From positions 1-64,000 of the forward strand of contig JAFWNG010000029.1 of NCBI GenBank assembly GCA_017510405.1: a stretch of DNA of 64,000 nt. The letters are read 5' to 3'. The notes under the pieces are model-generated. The model ran no database searches. It was not told the origin of the DNA and was given only the letters and a program-made list of their open reading frames with translations. A program made the position numbers and the translations under genes. Shown in pieces: positions 46,333 through 56,775 of the stretch; position 1 is the stretch's first letter, and every line of letters starts with the position of its first letter. This DNA is from Solobacterium sp. (GTDB taxonomy: Bacteria > Bacillota_I > Bacilli_A > Erysipelotrichales > Erysipelotrichaceae).

Positions 46333-46341
46333 ATTATACCA
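46333..46341 (-). promoter_or_regulatory. Extended -10 for the DUF5605 gene
   Basis: Minus strand TGGTATAAT, ~32 nt before ATG 46300. It lies in the 49-nt gap after hisE, where no terminator is visible, so his readthrough is possible. Confidence 0.6.
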
Positions 46342-46349
46342 AAGATGCA

Positions 46350-46673
46350 TTAATATTGCTCAATTGGCTTTCTTTCTGCTTTCAGATTGTGCTGTTTCAG
46401 CGAGCGTCTGCGCATGCATTCGCCGACTTCTTCCAGTGTGACCCCTTTTTCCGCAAGCAGAACGACCAGGTGATACAGCAGATCATTGACTTCGCCGATC
46501 AGTTCTTCTTTGTCGTCATGCAGGGCGGCAATGATGACTTCGGTGCTTTCCTCACCGAATTTCTTCAGGATCTTATCCAGTCCCTTCTCATAGAGATAGG
46601 ATGTATAGCTTCCCTTTTCCGGATGTTCTTTCCGTTCCAGAGCGGTCTCATACAGTTCATTCAGTTCGTTCAT
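46350..46673 (-). CDS. hisE: Phosphoribosyl-ATP pyrophosphatase
   Basis: 107 aa MazG-like all-alpha enzyme, second step of histidine synthesis. [31 protein letters not shown] and the metal-binding [13 protein letters not shown]. Last gene of the his operon, overlapping hisI by 4 nt; separate from HisI, unlike enterobacterial HisIE. Confidence 0.95.
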   Translation of the reverse strand: MNELNELYETALERKEHPEKGSYTSYLYEKGLDKILKKFGEESTEVIIAALHDDKEELIGEVNDLLYHLVVLLAEKGVTLEEVGECMRRRSLKQHNLKAERKPIEQY

Positions 46674-46999
46674 AAGATCTCCTCTCCGTCGATGGTACGG
46701 TAAAAGCAGCTGTACTTGCCGGTGTGGCAGGCAGCTCCGTCCTGATGCACTTTCAGCAGGATCGTATCCGCGTCACAGTCCGTCAGGATCTGCACGACGT
46801 GCTGGTAGTGGCCGCTGGTCTCTCCTTTGACCCAGAGTTCCCCGCGTGAGCGCGACCAGTAGACGGCGTACCCGGTCTCGATCGTTTTTGCCAGGCTTTC
46901 CGCGTTCATATAGGCAAGCATCAGCACCTGGCCGCTTTCCGCGTCCTGGGTGATGCACGGAACAAGACCGTTTCCTTTTTCAAAATCAATTGGGATCAT
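46670..46999 (-). CDS. hisI: Phosphoribosyl-AMP cyclohydrolase
   Basis: 109 aa. [18 protein letters not shown] and the zinc/magnesium site [20 protein letters not shown]. Opens the purine ring of PR-AMP. Overlaps hisF by 4 nt. Confidence 0.96.
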   Translation of the reverse strand: MIPIDFEKGNGLVPCITQDAESGQVLMLAYMNAESLAKTIETGYAVYWSRSRGELWVKGETSGHYQHVVQILTDCDADTILLKVHQDGAACHTGKYSCFYRTIDGEEIL

Positions 47000-47757
47000 A
47001 GGCGTACCGGTATTCCCCTTTCCTGCAGATACTGCTTCGTTTCGCCTACCGTCAGTTCCCCGTAATGGAACAGACTCGCAGCGAGCGCCGCATCTGCCGC
47101 ATCTTCTTCAAATACTTCGGCAAAGTGTTCCAGAGCGCCGCAGCCGCCGCTGGCAATGACCGGGACCGATACGACACTGCGCACTGCCTTAAGCAGCGGA
47201 ATGTCATAGCCGGCCTTTGTGCCGTCGGCGTCCATGCTGGTCAGCAGGATCTCTCCGGCACCGAGTTCCGTGCCCTTTTTTGCCCATTCCAGCGCGTCCA
47301 GACCGGTATCGATCCGGCCGCCGTTGATCACGACATTCCAGCCGGAGCCGTCCGGCCGCATGCGGGCGTCGATGGCCAGCACCACGCACTGGTTTCCAAA
47401 CGCCGCTGCGCCTTCCCGGATCAGCTGGGGATCCCGCACAGCCGCGCTGTTGAGCGAACATTTATCCGCGCCTGCCCTCAGCATGCGCCGCATATCATCG
47501 ACACTGCGGATCCCGCCGCCGACGGTAAATGGTATATAGATGGTCTTCGCTACATCGCGGACGACCTGCACCATGGTGTCGCGTCCTTCATGGGTAGCGG
47601 TGATATCCAGAAAGACCAGTTCATCCGCCCCCTGCTCATAATAGCGGGCAGCCAGTTCGACCGGGTCGCCGACTTCGCGCAGACCGACGAAGTTGATGCC
47701 TTTGACCGTCTTTCCGTCTTTGACATCCAGGCACGGGATGATGCGTTTCGTTAACAT
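46996..47757 (-). CDS. hisF: Imidazole glycerol phosphate synthase, cyclase subunit
   Basis: 253 aa beta/alpha barrel. [10 protein letters not shown] with catalytic Asp, [32 protein letters not shown]. Uses ammonia from HisH. Confidence 0.97.
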   Translation of the reverse strand: MLTKRIIPCLDVKDGKTVKGINFVGLREVGDPVELAARYYEQGADELVFLDITATHEGRDTMVQVVRDVAKTIYIPFTVGGGIRSVDDMRRMLRAGADKCSLNSAAVRDPQLIREGAAAFGNQCVVLAIDARMRPDGSGWNVVINGGRIDTGLDALEWAKKGTELGAGEILLTSMDADGTKAGYDIPLLKAVRSVVSVPVIASGGCGALEHFAEVFEEDAADAALAASLFHYGELTVGETKQYLQERGIPVRL

Positions 47758-48476
47758 GATTCCCTCCTGCAGACGGCGATGGCTTCGGAAAGATCCAGCG
47801 TGCCGGTATAGATCGCTTTTCCGGTGATGGCGCCGTAGATGCCGAGTTCCGCCAGTTCCTGTATATGGCTCAGATCACGGATCCCGCCGCTTGCGACGAG
47901 CTGCAGGGACGTTTCTTTCTGCAGCTGTTTCAGCATTTCCGTATTCGGGCCGTTCAGCGTGCCGTCTTTGGAAATATCCGTCACGATGACGGTGCGCACG
48001 CCGATCTCTTCCATTGATTTAGCCAGTTCCAGATAGGTTATGCGGCTTACGGACAGCCATCCGCTTCCTGCCGCAAGACCGTCTTTGCAGTCGATCCCGA
48101 CAGCGATCTTTTCGCCATAGCGGGAAACTGCTTCTTTTACCAGTTCGGGATGTTCGATCGCCGCCGTACCGAGAATGACCCGGGCCGCGCCGCCTTCCAG
48201 ATACCGTTCGATATCTTCCATCGTGCGGATCCCGCCGCCGACTTCCACCGGCATCTTCACTGCCTGGATGGCGTCGATGATCGTATCGAAACTGCGCCGG
48301 CTGCCGAAGCGGGCACCGTCAAGATCCACGACATGCAGAAAATCCGCACCTAGCGCATCAAAGCGCAGTGCGGTATCCCGTACGCTTTCGGCGACGACGG
48401 TCTTCTCGTCAAAGCGTCCCTGAAACAGCCGGACGGGCTTTCCGTCCATGATATCGATTGCCGGCAATACGATCAT
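47751..48476 (-). CDS. hisA: Phosphoribosylformimino-5-aminoimidazole carboxamide ribotide isomerase
   Basis: 241 aa barrel homologous to His[46 protein letters not shown]. Overlaps hisF by 7 nt. Confidence 0.97.
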   Translation of the reverse strand: MIVLPAIDIMDGKPVRLFQGRFDEKTVVAESVRDTALRFDALGADFLHVVDLDGARFGSRRSFDTIIDAIQAVKMPVEVGGGIRTMEDIERYLEGGAARVILGTAAIEHPELVKEAVSRYGEKIAVGIDCKDGLAAGSGWLSVSRITYLELAKSMEEIGVRTVIVTDISKDGTLNGPNTEMLKQLQKETSLQLVASGGIRDLSHIQELAELGIYGAITGKAIYTGTLDLSEAIAVCRRESC

Positions 48477-49087
48477 AGCGATACCTCCGTGAACCAGCGC
48501 AGTATTTCCAGTCCGTCCCGGCCGCTCTTTTCCGGATGAAACTGAGCGCCGAGAACATTGTCATGCCCGACAAGTCCGGGTACGGTCATCGACCCGTACG
48601 CCGATACTGCGATGCGGTCTTCCGCCGCACAGTCTTTCGCGTAATAGGAGTGTACATAATATACATACGGATGCTCGGAAAGACGCGCTCTGAGCGGCGT
48701 GTCCTGTGTGAATTCCAGAAGATTCCAGCCGATCTGCGGGATGCGCACCGAAGTGTCTTCCATCCGGACGATGCGGCCTTTCAGAAATCCGAAGCCTTCC
48801 GTAATGCCGTTCTCTTCACTTTCCTCAAACAGCATCTGCATGCCCAGGCAGATCCCGAGAAACGGCTTATGCATCTCATTGACGATCTTCTTCACCGGTG
48901 CAAACAGCCCCCGTGCGTGGATGTTCTCCATGCAGTCGCGGAATGCGCCTACTCCCGGCAGGATCACTCTGTCGCAGGCATACAGCACTTCCGGATCACT
49001 GGTGATCACGCTTTCTTCGTTCAGAAAGTCGAGCGCGTTCTTCACGCTCTGCAGATTGCCCATGCCGTAGTCAATGATTCCGATCAT
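48473..49087 (-). CDS. hisH: Imidazole glycerol phosphate synthase, glutamine amidotransferase subunit
   Basis: 204 aa class I amidotransferase. [13 protein letters not shown] (Cys), [16 protein letters not shown] (His-Glu). Feeds ammonia to HisF. Confidence 0.97.
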   Translation of the reverse strand: MIGIIDYGMGNLQSVKNALDFLNEESVITSDPEVLYACDRVILPGVGAFRDCMENIHARGLFAPVKKIVNEMHKPFLGICLGMQMLFEESEENGITEGFGFLKGRIVRMEDTSVRIPQIGWNLLEFTQDTPLRARLSEHPYVYYVHSYYAKDCAAEDRIAVSAYGSMTVPGLVGHDNVLGAQFHPEKSGRDGLEILRWFTEVSL

Positions 49088-49668
49088 CCGAGCATCCCCT
49101 TGGAACTTGGAATCTCCGTACCGGTGACGCGGACCGCTTCCTTCAGCGCTCTTGCCAGCGCCTTGAAGACTGCCTCTGCCTTGTGGTGGTCGTTTTCTCC
49201 GTAATATACATTGATGTGCAGGGTGATGCCGGCGTTGAAGGCAAATGCCCGCAGGAACTCCCTGACCATCTCGGTAGACATCGTGCCGATGTTCTCCCGT
49301 TTGAATTCACAGTTGAATACCAGATACGGACGGCCGCTGATATCCAGGTCCGCCGCCGCCAGCGTTTCATCCATCGGCATCCGGAAGCTTCCATAGCGCT
49401 GAATGCCGCGCCTGTCGCCCAGGCACTCTTTCAGCAGACTGCCCAGAACGATGCCGCAGTCCTCGATCGTATGGTGATCGCACACGTCCAGGTCTCCCTC
49501 TGCCTTTACGGTCAGATCAAATCCGGAGTGGAACGCAAACAGTTCCAGCATGTGGTCAAAGAAGCCGATGCCGGTATCGATGTCCGCTTTTCCGCTTCCT
49601 TCCAGAACAAGACAGCTTTCGATGCTGGTCTCTTTTGTCGTGCGTGTGCATTTTGCTTCCCGTGTCAT
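49084..49668 (-). CDS. hisB: Imidazoleglycerol-phosphate dehydratase
   Basis: 194 aa, monofunctional. [33 protein letters not shown] and [17 protein letters not shown] are the metal-site His motifs. ATG 49668 overlaps the hisC stop by 4 nt. Confidence 0.96.
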   Translation of the reverse strand: MTREAKCTRTTKETSIESCLVLEGSGKADIDTGIGFFDHMLELFAFHSGFDLTVKAEGDLDVCDHHTIEDCGIVLGSLLKECLGDRRGIQRYGSFRMPMDETLAAADLDISGRPYLVFNCEFKRENIGTMSTEMVREFLRAFAFNAGITLHINVYYGENDHHKAEAVFKALARALKEAVRVTGTEIPSSKGMLG

Positions 49669-50687
49669 AGCGTTTCCTCCACTGTCTGCAGGACTTCCCA
49701 TACAGCTCTGTTTTCTTCTTCGGTTCCGATCGTTATACGGAACGCGTCTTTTCCCCGGTAGTCGCGGATCACGATGCCCGCCTTCGCGAATTCTTCCAGC
49801 AGCCGCTGTTTATGCGCGCTTTCCCCGTACAGGAAATTCGCCTGACTCGGATAGAATTTCAGGCATTTCAGTGCCGCTGCCTTTTCATACAGTTTCCGGC
49901 GTTCTTTCTTCACGTTTTCCGCATATTGCAGAAGTTCTTCGGCATGCGAGAGAACGATGGACGCCGTTTTCATGCTCAGTGTATTCAGCGCATACGGTAC
50001 ATAGCCTTCCCGCAGCGGTTCTGCATTGTTCACGGAAGTCACGAGGAAGCCGGTGCGGATGCCCGCCAGTCCGAATGCCTTGGACAGTGTCCGCGTGACA
50101 TACAGATTCGGATATTCATTCACCATGCCGGCACTGCTCTCTGTGTCCGCAAACTCGATATATGCCTCGTCGATCACGACGGGGATCTCTGTAAATGCAT
50201 TCAGGATCTCCCTGACCGCATCCGGATCCAGACAGATCCCGCTGGGATTGTTCGGATTGGAGAACAGGATCATATCGCCGTTCTGTTCTTTCATCCATGC
50301 GATGAACGCACGGACAGAGAAATCCTGCGTCAGATCGATCGGATATTTGATCACTGAGGCGCCGTAGGAAGACGCATAGTAATCATACATGGAAAAGTCC
50401 GGGTCCAGCGTCATCAGTTTCTTTCCCGGTCCCAGGAACGTTCCAATCAGATAGCCGAGGATCTGGTCGGACCCGTTTCCCGCGATCAACTGGCCGGGAT
50501 CGACGCCGATCACTTCCGCATAGGCGCTGCGCAGTTCGGTCTGGCTGCTGTCGGGATAGCGGTTGAAAGCGACTTCCTTCAGGGCGGCGGCGATCTCTTC
50601 CCGCAGCGTTTCTTCCAGCGGCAGGGACCGCTCATTGGCATTCAGCAGGGTCCCCGTCTGTACATGTGTTTCGTATTTAAACTTCAT
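49665..50687 (-). CDS. hisC: Histidinol-phosphate aminotransferase
   Basis: 340 aa PLP enzyme, fold type [27 protein letters not shown], the PLP Lys in [17 protein letters not shown]. Overlaps hisD by 11 nt. Confidence 0.95.
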   Translation of the reverse strand: MKFKYETHVQTGTLLNANERSLPLEETLREEIAAALKEVAFNRYPDSSQTELRSAYAEVIGVDPGQLIAGNGSDQILGYLIGTFLGPGKKLMTLDPDFSMYDYYASSYGASVIKYPIDLTQDFSVRAFIAWMKEQNGDMILFSNPNNPSGICLDPDAVREILNAFTEIPVVIDEAYIEFADTESSAGMVNEYPNLYVTRTLSKAFGLAGIRTGFLVTSVNNAEPLREGYVPYALNTLSMKTASIVLSHAEELLQYAENVKKERRKLYEKAAALKCLKFYPSQANFLYGESAHKQRLLEEFAKAGIVIRDYRGKDAFRITIGTEEENRAVWEVLQTVEETL

Positions 50688-51966
50688 TGTCTTTCCTCAC
50701 TGTGACCGCGTTGGCATGGCCGTGCAGCTGTTCCTGTTCCGCCATGGATTCGATATACGCAGCGCTCTTATTCAGCGCTTCTTTCGTATAGTGCAGGAAG
50801 GACGACTTCTTGATAAACGCGTCCACGCCGAGTGCGCTGGAGAACCGGGCTGTGCCGCCGGTCGGCAGTACGTGGTTCGTGCCGCCGTAGTAGTCGCCGA
50901 TGCTTTCGCATGTGTAATAGCCCATGAACACACTGCCGGCATTGCGCACCAGATCCAGATACCGCATCGGATCTTCGATCATCAGTTCAAGGTGTTCCGG
51001 CGCGATGGCATTGGAGAAACTGATGCAGTCTTCGATCGAATCGCATACGATCGCCTTGCCGTAGGTCTCCACACTTTCCGACGCGATCTTTACGCGCGGC
51101 AGTGCGGCAAGCTGTTTTTCCAGTTCACTGTTTACAGCGTCCAGCACCTTCCGGTCCGTTGTCAGCAGGATGGCGCTTGCCATCGGATCGTGTTCCGCCT
51201 GCGACAGGAGATCCGCCGCGACGAATACCGGATCAGCGCCGCTGTCCGCGATCACGAGGATCTCGCTCGGTCCGGCGATCATATCGATATCGACTTTGCC
51301 GAAGACCAGCTTTTTCGCGGCTGCCACAAAGATATTTCCCGGACCGACGATCTTGTCGACCGGAGCGATCGTTTCCGTGCCGTACGCCAGCGCGCCGATT
51401 GCCTGCGCGCCGCCGATCTTATAGATCTCATCGACACCTGCAAGCTTTGCGGCAAACGCGATGTTCGGATGGATCGAACCGTTCTTGTCCGGCGGCGTGA
51501 CCATGACGATCCGCCGCACGCCGGCTGTTTTCGCCGGGATTGCATTCATCAGCACACTGCTGGGATACTGCGCGCGTCCGCCCGGCACATAGATGCCGAT
51601 GCTGTCGAGCGGCAGGACCCGCTGGCCGAGATACACGCCGTCCGCTTTCTGCAGCAGATAGGAATTCTGTTTCTGGGCATTGTGGAAGAACACGATGTTT
51701 TCCTTTGCCTTTGCCATGGACTCCATGAAGAACGGATCGCACTTCTTCACTGCTTCCGCCAGTTCTTCCTCACTGACGCGCCCGTCGGCCATATCAATGC
51801 CGTCAAACTGCTTTGTATATCTGCGGCAGGCTGCGTCTTTTTCATTGCGTACCGCCGAAAGGATATCCATAGCGGCGTGCATGACGGCATCCGGAATGTC
51901 TGTCATGCGGCTGTCGAGGAATTCCCGCAGTTCTTTTGTGTTTTCCGGGCTGATTTCTTTAAGCAT
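50677..51966 (-). CDS. hisD: Histidinol dehydrogenase
   Basis: 429 aa zinc enzyme oxidising histidinol to histidine. YVPGGRAQYPSSVLMNAIPA, KIVGPGNIFVAAAK, and the catalytic Glu-His in IAPEHLELM. ATG 51966 (MLKEISPEN) overlaps hisG by 8 nt; a start at 51993 would be inside hisG. Confidence 0.96.
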   Translation of the reverse strand: MLKEISPENTKELREFLDSRMTDIPDAVMHAAMDILSAVRNEKDAACRRYTKQFDGIDMADGRVSEEELAEAVKKCDPFFMESMAKAKENIVFFHNAQKQNSYLLQKADGVYLGQRVLPLDSIGIYVPGGRAQYPSSVLMNAIPAKTAGVRRIVMVTPPDKNGSIHPNIAFAAKLAGVDEIYKIGGAQAIGALAYGTETIAPVDKIVGPGNIFVAAAKKLVFGKVDIDMIAGPSEILVIADSGADPVFVAADLLSQAEHDPMASAILLTTDRKVLDAVNSELEKQLAALPRVKIASESVETYGKAIVCDSIEDCISFSNAIAPEHLELMIEDPMRYLDLVRNAGSVFMGYYTCESIGDYYGGTNHVLPTGGTARFSSALGVDAFIKKSSFLHYTKEALNKSAAYIESMAEQEQLHGHANAVTVRKDNEV

Positions 51967-52594
51967 TTTTGCGTACGATCCTTTCCAGGTCATTCAGAAA
52001 TGCCATGACCTCTTTTTTCTTCATCTTGAAACTGACTTTATTGACGATGACGCGGGCACTGATCTCGGCCACGATATCGTATACGACAAGACCGTTTTCT
52101 TTCAGCGTCGTGCCGGTCTCCATGATATCCACGATGCCGTCGCACAGTCCCAGCAGCGGCGACAGTTCCACGGAGCCGTCGATCTTGATGATCTCGACGT
52201 CCAGTCCCTTCCGGCTGAAGTATTCCGTTGTGACTTTCGGATATTTGGTTCCGATCTTGATATGACCGACCTTGCTGAGCGGATTGCAGTCCTTCAGACC
52301 GGCCACGACAAAGCGGCACTTTCCGCACTCCAGATCCAGCATTTCATAGTAGTCTTTTCCGCCTTCCATCAAGGTGTCTTTTCCGACGATCCCGATGTCC
52401 GCGACACCGTGTTCCACATAAGTGATGCAGTCATTGGATTTGACCAGGAAATACCGGACATCTTTTACCGTATCGGCTATGACCAGTTCCCGGTTCTTAT
52501 GGATCAGACCGTCCACGCCGTATCCGCACTGGGACAGCATTTCCACCGTACTTTTTTCCAGACGGCCTTTTGTCAGGGCGACCGAGAGACTCAT
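51959..52594 (-). CDS. hisG: ATP phosphoribosyltransferase, short form
   Basis: 211 aa, lacking the C-terminal His-binding domain, so it needs HisZ. VALTKGRL, DIGIVGKDTLME, IVDIMETGTTLKENGL. Committed step, feedback-inhibited through HisZ. Confidence 0.96.
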   Translation of the reverse strand: MSLSVALTKGRLEKSTVEMLSQCGYGVDGLIHKNRELVIADTVKDVRYFLVKSNDCITYVEHGVADIGIVGKDTLMEGGKDYYEMLDLECGKCRFVVAGLKDCNPLSKVGHIKIGTKYPKVTTEYFSRKGLDVEIIKIDGSVELSPLLGLCDGIVDIMETGTTLKENGLVVYDIVAEISARVIVNKVSFKMKKKEVMAFLNDLERIVRKNA

Positions 52595-53694
52595 ACACTT
52601 ACCTCCACATCGCTAACATCTGCGCATATCATCTGTACCGGACCCTTTTTCCGCAGTTCCTGCGCAAGTTTTCCGGCTTCCAGCAGTTTCTCCTTCGGAT
52701 AGCGGACCGTCGTGACGGTCACCGGTTCACAGCTGCACGCGTCCAGCAGATAATCCAGCTTCACGCCGAAGCCGCATGCGGGCATCGGTCTTGCCAGCTT
52801 GTCGAACAGCGCGTCATAGCGTCCGCCGCTCAGCACGCCGGTGCCGACGTTGTTGACAAATCCCTCAAAGATAATACCGGTATAGTAATCCAGACGCGGC
52901 GCCTTGCCGAGATCAAACTGGAACTTACCTTCATATCCAAGCGCGTTCAGGACGGCTTCCAGAGCTTCCATCTTCCGGATGATCGCGGTGAGCGACGGTG
53001 CAAAGCATACTGCTTCGGCATCCTGCAGCGCACCTTGCCCGCTGCATAACGGCAGCCGCAGGAAGAACTCTCTTTCTTCCGCGGACAGGTCCAGCGTATT
53101 CAGGAAATTCTTCAGTTCCACCAGGGATTTGCGGTCGATCAGATCGGCGCAGCGGTGTCCCTCTTCGGCCGTAAGACCTGCTTCTTCGCAGGCTTTCTTG
53201 ATGAACTCCACATTGCCGATCTCCAGTGTATACGGGAAGATCCCGATAGCTTCCATGACATCCATCGCGCAGGTCAGCACTTCCGGATCACTTGTTTCAT
53301 CCATTCCGATCAGTTCAACGCCGCAGTCGGTAACTTCATTGCGCTTGCCGGCAAACGACTGCCGGACTTTGTATACCGTCGAACAGTAGCAGAACCGGAA
53401 CGGCGGCTCGCTGTTGGCAAACTTTGTCGCGCAGACGCGGGCGATCGGCAGGGTCATATCGGTACGGAGCGCCAGAAGCATTCCGTCCTGATCCACGAAC
53501 TTATACAGTTCCTCTTCTTTCAGCGAGGAAAACACATTTGCATAGGTCGAATAGAATTCGATCAGCGGCGTATCGATCGGCAGATAGCCGTACGAACGGT
53601 ATACCGCTTCGGTGCGTTTCTGAAGTTCTTTCTTTTTCATGCAGTCTTCCAGGATCGTATCGTGCATCCCGGACGGCAGCTGGATCTGTTTCAT
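52591..53694 (-). CDS. hisZ: ATP phosphoribosyltransferase regulatory subunit
   Basis: 367 aa class II HisRS-like protein without the anticodon domain. Motif 2-like LRTDMTLPIARVCA and RFCYCSTVYK; LGKAPRLDYYTGIIFEGF and GGRYDALF as in HisRS motif 3. First gene of hisZGDCBHAFIE, 17 nt after the T-box terminator hairpin. Confers histidine feedback on HisG. Confidence 0.95.
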   Translation of the reverse strand: MKQIQLPSGMHDTILEDCMKKKELQKRTEAVYRSYGYLPIDTPLIEFYSTYANVFSSLKEEELYKFVDQDGMLLALRTDMTLPIARVCATKFANSEPPFRFCYCSTVYKVRQSFAGKRNEVTDCGVELIGMDETSDPEVLTCAMDVMEAIGIFPYTLEIGNVEFIKKACEEAGLTAEEGHRCADLIDRKSLVELKNFLNTLDLSAEEREFFLRLPLCSGQGALQDAEAVCFAPSLTAIIRKMEALEAVLNALGYEGKFQFDLGKAPRLDYYTGIIFEGFVNNVGTGVLSGGRYDALFDKLARPMPACGFGVKLDYLLDACSCEPVTVTTVRYPKEKLLEAGKLAQELRKKGPVQMICADVSDVEVSV

Positions 53695-53711
53695 ACTCTC
53701 TCTCCTGATTC

Positions 53712-53969
53712 AAAAAAGACATCCCGCATCAGGACGTCTTGTTAAACGTGGTTCCACCCGAATTCACTGCATCCTCACGGATCCAGTCTCATGAAGTACT
53801 ATCATACTCCCCTGCGGTAACGGGCAGTCCGTCATTCCCTACTGCGATGTTCGGAAATGCAGCTCCGGGATGTGTTTTCCGCAGCATTTCGTCACTTCCT
53901 TGCACCGTCCGGAAGCTCTCTGGCACGTCCTGTCTGCCTACTTTTTCCCTTCTTCGCTTTTCTGCCTAT
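53712..53969 (-). promoter_or_regulatory. T-box riboswitch, histidine-specific, of the his operon
   Basis: The T-box sequence CGGGTGGAACCACG sits at ~53747-53760 on the minus strand. The terminator AAGACGTCC / GGATGTCTT with T6 (53712-53741) follows. Upstream is Stem I with base AGCTTCCGG / CCGGAGCT and a specifier region GGAAAACACATCCCGG, with CAC (His) at 53872-53874. Uncharged tRNA-His should stabilise the antiterminator and switch on hisZ through hisE. Confidence 0.92.
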
Positions 53970-53998
53970 ATGATAGTAGCCGTGAAAATCGTTGTCAA
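53970..53998 (-). promoter_or_regulatory. Promoter of the his operon
   Basis: Minus strand TTGACA (53993-53998), 17 nt, TATCAT (53970-53975). Confidence 0.8.
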
Positions 53999-54033
53999 TA
54001 AAAATGATATCGTTTTCATTTCACTGAAAACGG

Positions 54034-56607
54034 TTACAAACGCTGTGTTCTCCGCAGCAGGAACCGTATCCCCATCAGTACCAGCGAACCGGCTCCGGTC
54101 AGGATCCCCCACGGCAGCGTCGGCGGCACGTCTTTTTCCGCGATATGCTTCGGAAGGATCGTGCGGAGCGGTTTGTTTACCAGCAGGATCTCCGTGACCG
54201 GAGCGGCGTCCGGTACGCTGGCCGGCATGACGGTCCGGTATTCCTTTTCCTGCAGTTCATATCCGTAAGGCAGCTGTTTTGCCCGCAGGATCACCGCCGC
54301 TTCTGCCGGTATGCCGTCGATCCGGTGTTCGTGCGTTTCCGCATTCCATGTATCATATACCGTCCCATCCGCTCCGACCGCCTCCATGACCAGCCCGCTC
54401 AGTGCAGCGCCGTCTTCCGTTTCAATGCGCACGAAGAGAGCAGTTGAGGTATTCTGGCGGCTGATCTCATACACGTCTTCTGCGCCGATCTCCGCGCGGA
54501 TCTCTTCATCGTCCGGATACACGCCCGGCGTACACTGCGTCTGTTTCAGCACATAGGATCCTTCCGGCAGCTGCAGCACCGCTTCCTCCCTGTCATTCAG
54601 ATGATACTCTGCCGCATTATGATAAATATCCTTCGCCGGAGAACCGTCTTCCCGATATACGGTCCAGTGTTCGTCCGGCGTCTGAAGATCCGGATAGATA
54701 TGCAGGATCAGCGTGCTGTAGTGGCTATTATGCAGTGTGACCTGCAGATCATTTTCCCGGTATTCCGGGACCGTCACCGCATAGTCTTCCGTTTCTTTCA
54801 GATAATGATCCGCCGCCGCGATCTGCCGGACATAATAGGTATTCGCCGCACGCATCACGTCCGGTCCGAAGACTGCCGGTCCTTCCGCCAGGATCTTCTG
54901 TGCCAGGATCTTTTCTCTCGTTTCATCCAGCAGCTGTATGACAGCACCCGGGACAGGCTCGTTTTGATCATCCACTGCCGTCACAGACAGCTCCACCGGT
55001 TCCATGCCGCCAGACACGGTCAGCTGCGCTTCACCGCTGACTTCCACTTTCACCGCTTTTCCCGCCGGATAGTATCCTTCCCGGGCTTCCGGCATCAGCC
55101 AGTAGATTCCTTCCGCAAGCCGGCGCGGCTCCTCGGACAGAATCACCGCACTGCCGTAAATATCCGCCGCTTCCTCCGCACATGTCTCATCCCGGTACAG
55201 CGCGCCGCTGCCTTCGCTCAGCGATACATCCGTAAACGGACGGCATTCGATCGACGCCGCAAACGCATCGCCGCTCTCTTCCGCATACACGGCCGGTATG
55301 CGCAGTTCCCGCGTGGACACCGGATAATAATGTCCGGCCGTTCCTTCCAGCATGACCGTATATGTATTTCCTGCCTGTAAGCCGCTCACGATCAGCGGTT
55401 CTTCCCGGGACAAGCCGGCAAATACCTCTTTCCCGTTCCTGTCCGTCACCTTGATCCGGCCGCCGGCCAGCAGATTGCCGCTGCTGTCTATCACGCTTAC
55501 TGCCGCAGTGAACGGCCGCAGACTCACTGAAATGCCCTTTTCTTCCTCCGCAGTTTCCGCAAATGTATAGGAAACATCTTCACAGGGGAAGTGATCCGCG
55601 CACACATCGGTATGGACTGTGATCGTTTCGTTCCGTCGCCCGCTCACCTCACTTTCGCTTTCCGCGGAAAGATCCAGCACTTCCTCTTCGCCTTCCTGCC
55701 GGCTGATATGCACGGTACAGTCCGTATCCGCAGAAATGACCGCATGCACGTTTTCTTCCGTCAGCGCATATTCGGAAGTTTCCTCTTTCTTCACGACGAG
55801 TTCTTCCGGTTCTTTCCGTATGTACCAGGCGTCACTGACTGCGGTCTGCCGCACATAGTATGTTGCCGGCAGAAGTGCCGCCGTGATTTCTTCCCCGGCT
55901 CTGACCGTCACTTCCTTACCGGACACGTCCAATGCTTTTTCCGTACACTCCCGGTTCGTATAGAGCGCATATTCCGCTTCGGTCTCCTTCTCAGTAAGAA
56001 ACTTCACTTCCCCGTAGCGGACGATCCGCATCTCTTTCCGCAGTGTCTCCGGCTTTGTCTCCGGCACCATCAGTTCCCCATCGCACACCGTCCGGAACGG
56101 AACCGGTTCTTTGATGCGCACATGATACGTCCTTCCCGCGTCCAGCTTCCCCGAGTCCGTGAACTTCTCCGTGCTCTTCCATGCGGTGACCACATGGTCT
56201 TCTTCATCCGTCATCTCCAGGATCATTTCTTCCTCTTCTTCCGGACAGACCACTTCGATCTCCGCCTGTACCGCATACTGCATAAGACTCCCGCCTTTTC
56301 CTTTATGCACTGCCGCAATAACGGGATAATACCCGGTCACCGGTTCGCTTTTCACATAGCAGACCTCTTTCCTGACCGGGACCGCATAGGTGCCTTTTTC
56401 ATCAGCGCTGATCATGACTGCCTTCCCGTCCTGATCCGTATAAGGCTTTGTGAACTCTTCGTCTTCGTACAGACCGAGGATCCGGTCCTTCACACGTTCT
56501 CCCGTTTCATTCACGATCTCGATCTCTGTCGGCTTTTCCGGTTCCTTTTCCATTTGCACCGGCGCGCTCAGCGCGAATGCGGCCAGTAATACCATTCTCC
56601 ATCTCAT
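54034..56607 (-). CDS. Large cell-surface protein with repeated SpaA/Cna-B-like domains
   Basis: 857 aa. Short signal peptide (MRWRMVLLAAFALSAP), then multiple beta-sandwich repeats each with a G-T-Y-x-V or YYVRQ-type end (AATYYVRQTAVSD, NTYYVRQIAAAD, EGSYVLKQTQC, EGIYWLMPEA). The C terminus is a Pro stretch, a TM helix and RRTQRL. The expected LPxTG is replaced by LPWG, so sortase anchoring is doubtful and plain membrane anchoring likelier. Very Glu-rich. Adhesin or pilin-like function is inferred. Confidence 0.7.
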   Translation of the reverse strand: MRWRMVLLAAFALSAPVQMEKEPEKPTEIEIVNETGERVKDRILGLYEDEEFTKPYTDQDGKAVMISADEKGTYAVPVRKEVCYVKSEPVTGYYPVIAAVHKGKGGSLMQYAVQAEIEVVCPEEEEEMILEMTDEEDHVVTAWKSTEKFTDSGKLDAGRTYHVRIKEPVPFRTVCDGELMVPETKPETLRKEMRIVRYGEVKFLTEKETEAEYALYTNRECTEKALDVSGKEVTVRAGEEITAALLPATYYVRQTAVSDAWYIRKEPEELVVKKEETSEYALTEENVHAVISADTDCTVHISRQEGEEEVLDLSAESESEVSGRRNETITVHTDVCADHFPCEDVSYTFAETAEEEKGISVSLRPFTAAVSVIDSSGNLLAGGRIKVTDRNGKEVFAGLSREEPLIVSGLQAGNTYTVMLEGTAGHYYPVSTRELRIPAVYAEESGDAFAASIECRPFTDVSLSEGSGALYRDETCAEEAADIYGSAVILSEEPRRLAEGIYWLMPEAREGYYPAGKAVKVEVSGEAQLTVSGGMEPVELSVTAVDDQNEPVPGAVIQLLDETREKILAQKILAEGPAVFGPDVMRAANTYYVRQIAAADHYLKETEDYAVTVPEYRENDLQVTLHNSHYSTLILHIYPDLQTPDEHWTVYREDGSPAKDIYHNAAEYHLNDREEAVLQLPEGSYVLKQTQCTPGVYPDDEEIRAEIGAEDVYEISRQNTSTALFVRIETEDGAALSGLVMEAVGADGTVYDTWNAETHEHRIDGIPAEAAVILRAKQLPYGYELQEKEYRTVMPASVPDAAPVTEILLVNKPLRTILPKHIAEKDVPPTLPWGILTGAGSLVLMGIRFLLRRTQRL

Positions 56608-56723
56608 CCTGCTTTCCCCCTTCACATAGTATCTACCGGCATCATCATCGCTTCCTCCGCACCCTGCATGACAGAAGCGACATGTCCGCGCGAAGAGCTG
56701 ACATGCATACATAATCGTGTTCA

Positions 56724-56753
56724 TTGTCATCCCGGCAGGATGTCTGGTATCAT
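56724..56753 (+). promoter_or_regulatory. Promoter of the dienelactone hydrolase-like gene
   Basis: TTGTCA (56724-56729), 18 nt, TATCAT (56748-56753) with an upstream TG (extended -10). Confidence 0.65.
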
Positions 56754-56775
56754 GAGACAAAGGAGGAATGACTTC

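Noticed and set aside
50563-52008. 481-codon open frame antisense to hisC/hisD
   Set aside because: Covers two clearly recognised his genes; no motifs of its own.
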